DNA of 64,000 nt from UBA5603 sp964501315 (lineage in GTDB: Bacteria; Bacillota_I; Bacilli_A; Izemoplasmatales; Hujiaoplasmataceae). The stretch's first letter is position 1. The number at the start of each line of letters is the position of its first letter. The stretch lies in assembly GCA_964501315.1 (NCBI GenBank), contig CAZCSO010000008.1, positions 6,887 to 70,886 of the forward strand. The letters run 5' to 3'. The translations under genes and the position numbers were made by a program. Positions 63,398 to 64,000 of the stretch are shown here, piece by piece. The notes under the pieces were generated by a model, which made no database searches, had not been told where the DNA came from, and saw nothing but the letters and a program-made list of their open reading frames with translations.

Positions 63398-63979
63398 ATG
63401 AAACGACTCTTATTAATGGGTGACTCCATTCGATTGGGTTACCAAGAGAAAGTAAAGGAATTACTGAAAGATGAATGCGAGGTAATTTTTGAAAATGACA
63501 ATTCCCGCTTCATTCAGTATCATTACTGGCAACTCAATCAATTGTTACGGCATAATGAACCCTTTGATATGGTTCATTTCAACAGTGGCTACTGGGATAT
63601 GAACATCGAATCACCGATGAAAGAAGCGTTGAATCCATTGCCTGAGTATGTGGCAGGATTAAGAAAAGTTGTTGAGTTGATTAGAAGCCAAGGCGCAATT
63701 CCTATTTTTGCCAATACGGTTCCCATCTTTCAAGATGGGAAGGGTAGCGATACGATCATTACCAACGCAACCTTTACGTATAAAAACGAATGGGTACTAG
63801 CCTATAATCACGCTGCTGAAATACTCATGAATGAACTCCATGTACCCATTAATGATCTGTATTCAACCATGCTTAACGGTCCTCGCTATTACAAGTGCGA
63901 TGATGGACTTCACTTGACAGAAGAAGGTTCTCAGCAATGTGCCGTTAAAATTGCACAGATGGTCCGAAACTTACTATAA
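63398..63979 (+). CDS. SGNH/GDSL-family hydrolase
   Basis: 193 residues. GDS nucleophile block in LLLMGDSIRLGY, an Asn-containing block III region VHFNSGYWDMN, and the DxxH dyad in DDGLHLTEEGS. No signal peptide. SGNH enzymes remove acyl or acetyl groups from sugars or lipids. With a deacetylase directly upstream, one transcript could strip both N- and O-acetyl groups from a glycan; this is inferred. GAAGGGAA precedes the ATG. An A-run at the right edge of the window may begin a terminator. Confidence 0.9.
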   Translation: MKRLLLMGDSIRLGYQEKVKELLKDECEVIFENDNSRFIQYHYWQLNQLLRHNEPFDMVHFNSGYWDMNIESPMKEALNPLPEYVAGLRKVVELIRSQGAIPIFANTVPIFQDGKGSDTIITNATFTYKNEWVLAYNHAAEILMNELHVPINDLYSTMLNGPRYYKCDDGLHLTEEGSQQCAVKIAQMVRNLL

Positions 63980-64000
63980 AAAAAAGACAAACCGAATATG

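Noticed and set aside
1..64000. Mobile elements, phage genes, tRNA genes
   Set aside because: No transposase, integrase, terminal inverted repeats or tRNA-like cloverleaf was recognised; weak, degenerate elements could still escape reading by eye.

Overview
The window reads as one continuous stretch of chromosome from a low-G+C, Firmicutes/Mollicutes-type bacterium that uses the standard genetic code: TGA serves as a genuine stop at the ends of several tightly overlapped genes (engB, valS, the alpha-galactosidase), and Trp is TGG throughout. Lipoproteins with long Thr/Ser tracts directly after the lipid-attachment cysteine, T-box and CIRCE control, RNase J, RecU, YmfF/YmfH and ThiT together suggest a free-living relative of Acholeplasmatales/Izemoplasmatales. 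This placement is an inference; there is no rRNA in the window. I see no tRNA, CRISPR array, transposase, integrase or phage gene, and no gene-free stretch longer than 300 bases.

Layout. 1-4.3 kb: the 3' end of ileS, then a promoter and a compact operon yczE-like / deoC / unknown membrane protein / deoD. 4.3-9.4 kb: the paired M16 proteins YmfF/YmfH, an RlmI-like rRNA methyltransferase, EngB and a small methyltransferase. 9.3-14.7 kb: a valine-type T-box leader reading into a Nudix hydrolase, valS and folC, followed by radC. 14.7-20.6 kb: a lipase on the minus strand, glpK, LemA, a short SSB, thyA-folA and plsC. 20.7-25.6 kb: a free-standing cobalamin-binding protein overlapping an FtsX-type permease and its ATPase, then a HAD phosphatase, a PAP2 membrane phosphatase and a YcxB-like protein. 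25.6-32.7 kb: a strong promoter covered by a 32-bp palindrome, a TetR regulator fused to a degenerate ABC-ATPase-like domain, an ABC-2-type membrane partner, a GH36 alpha-galactosidase and a GH2 enzyme.

32.7-47.4 kb is the most unusual region. A trypsin-like lipoprotein is divergent from two adjacent giant paralogues of 2790 and 1165 residues. Each has a CvpA-like four-helix membrane domain followed by a long array of acidic repeats of about 95 residues. A metallophosphatase/5'-nucleotidase lipoprotein comes next. 47.4-56.5 kb: a histidine phosphatase, pyrimidine-nucleoside phosphorylase, ThuA-like and SDR proteins, a TPP riboswitch with thiT, CIRCE-controlled htpG, recU, and an RNase J with a broken active site. 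56.7-64 kb: two large surface lipoproteins (solute-binding-like and S41 protease-like), a small membrane protein, and a DUF2200 / polysaccharide deacetylase / SGNH hydrolase cluster.

How it fits together. The surface 5'-nucleotidase, deoD, pdp and deoC make a plausible route from external nucleotides to sugar phosphates. thyA-folA-folC cover folate and thymidylate. glpK and plsC feed lipid synthesis. The many lipoproteins and the giant CvpA-repeat proteins point to an elaborate cell surface. Several genes (yczE-like, lipase, glpK, radC, PAP2, GH36, htpG, rnj and others) have better-supported internal starts than the longest open frame; those starts are used here.
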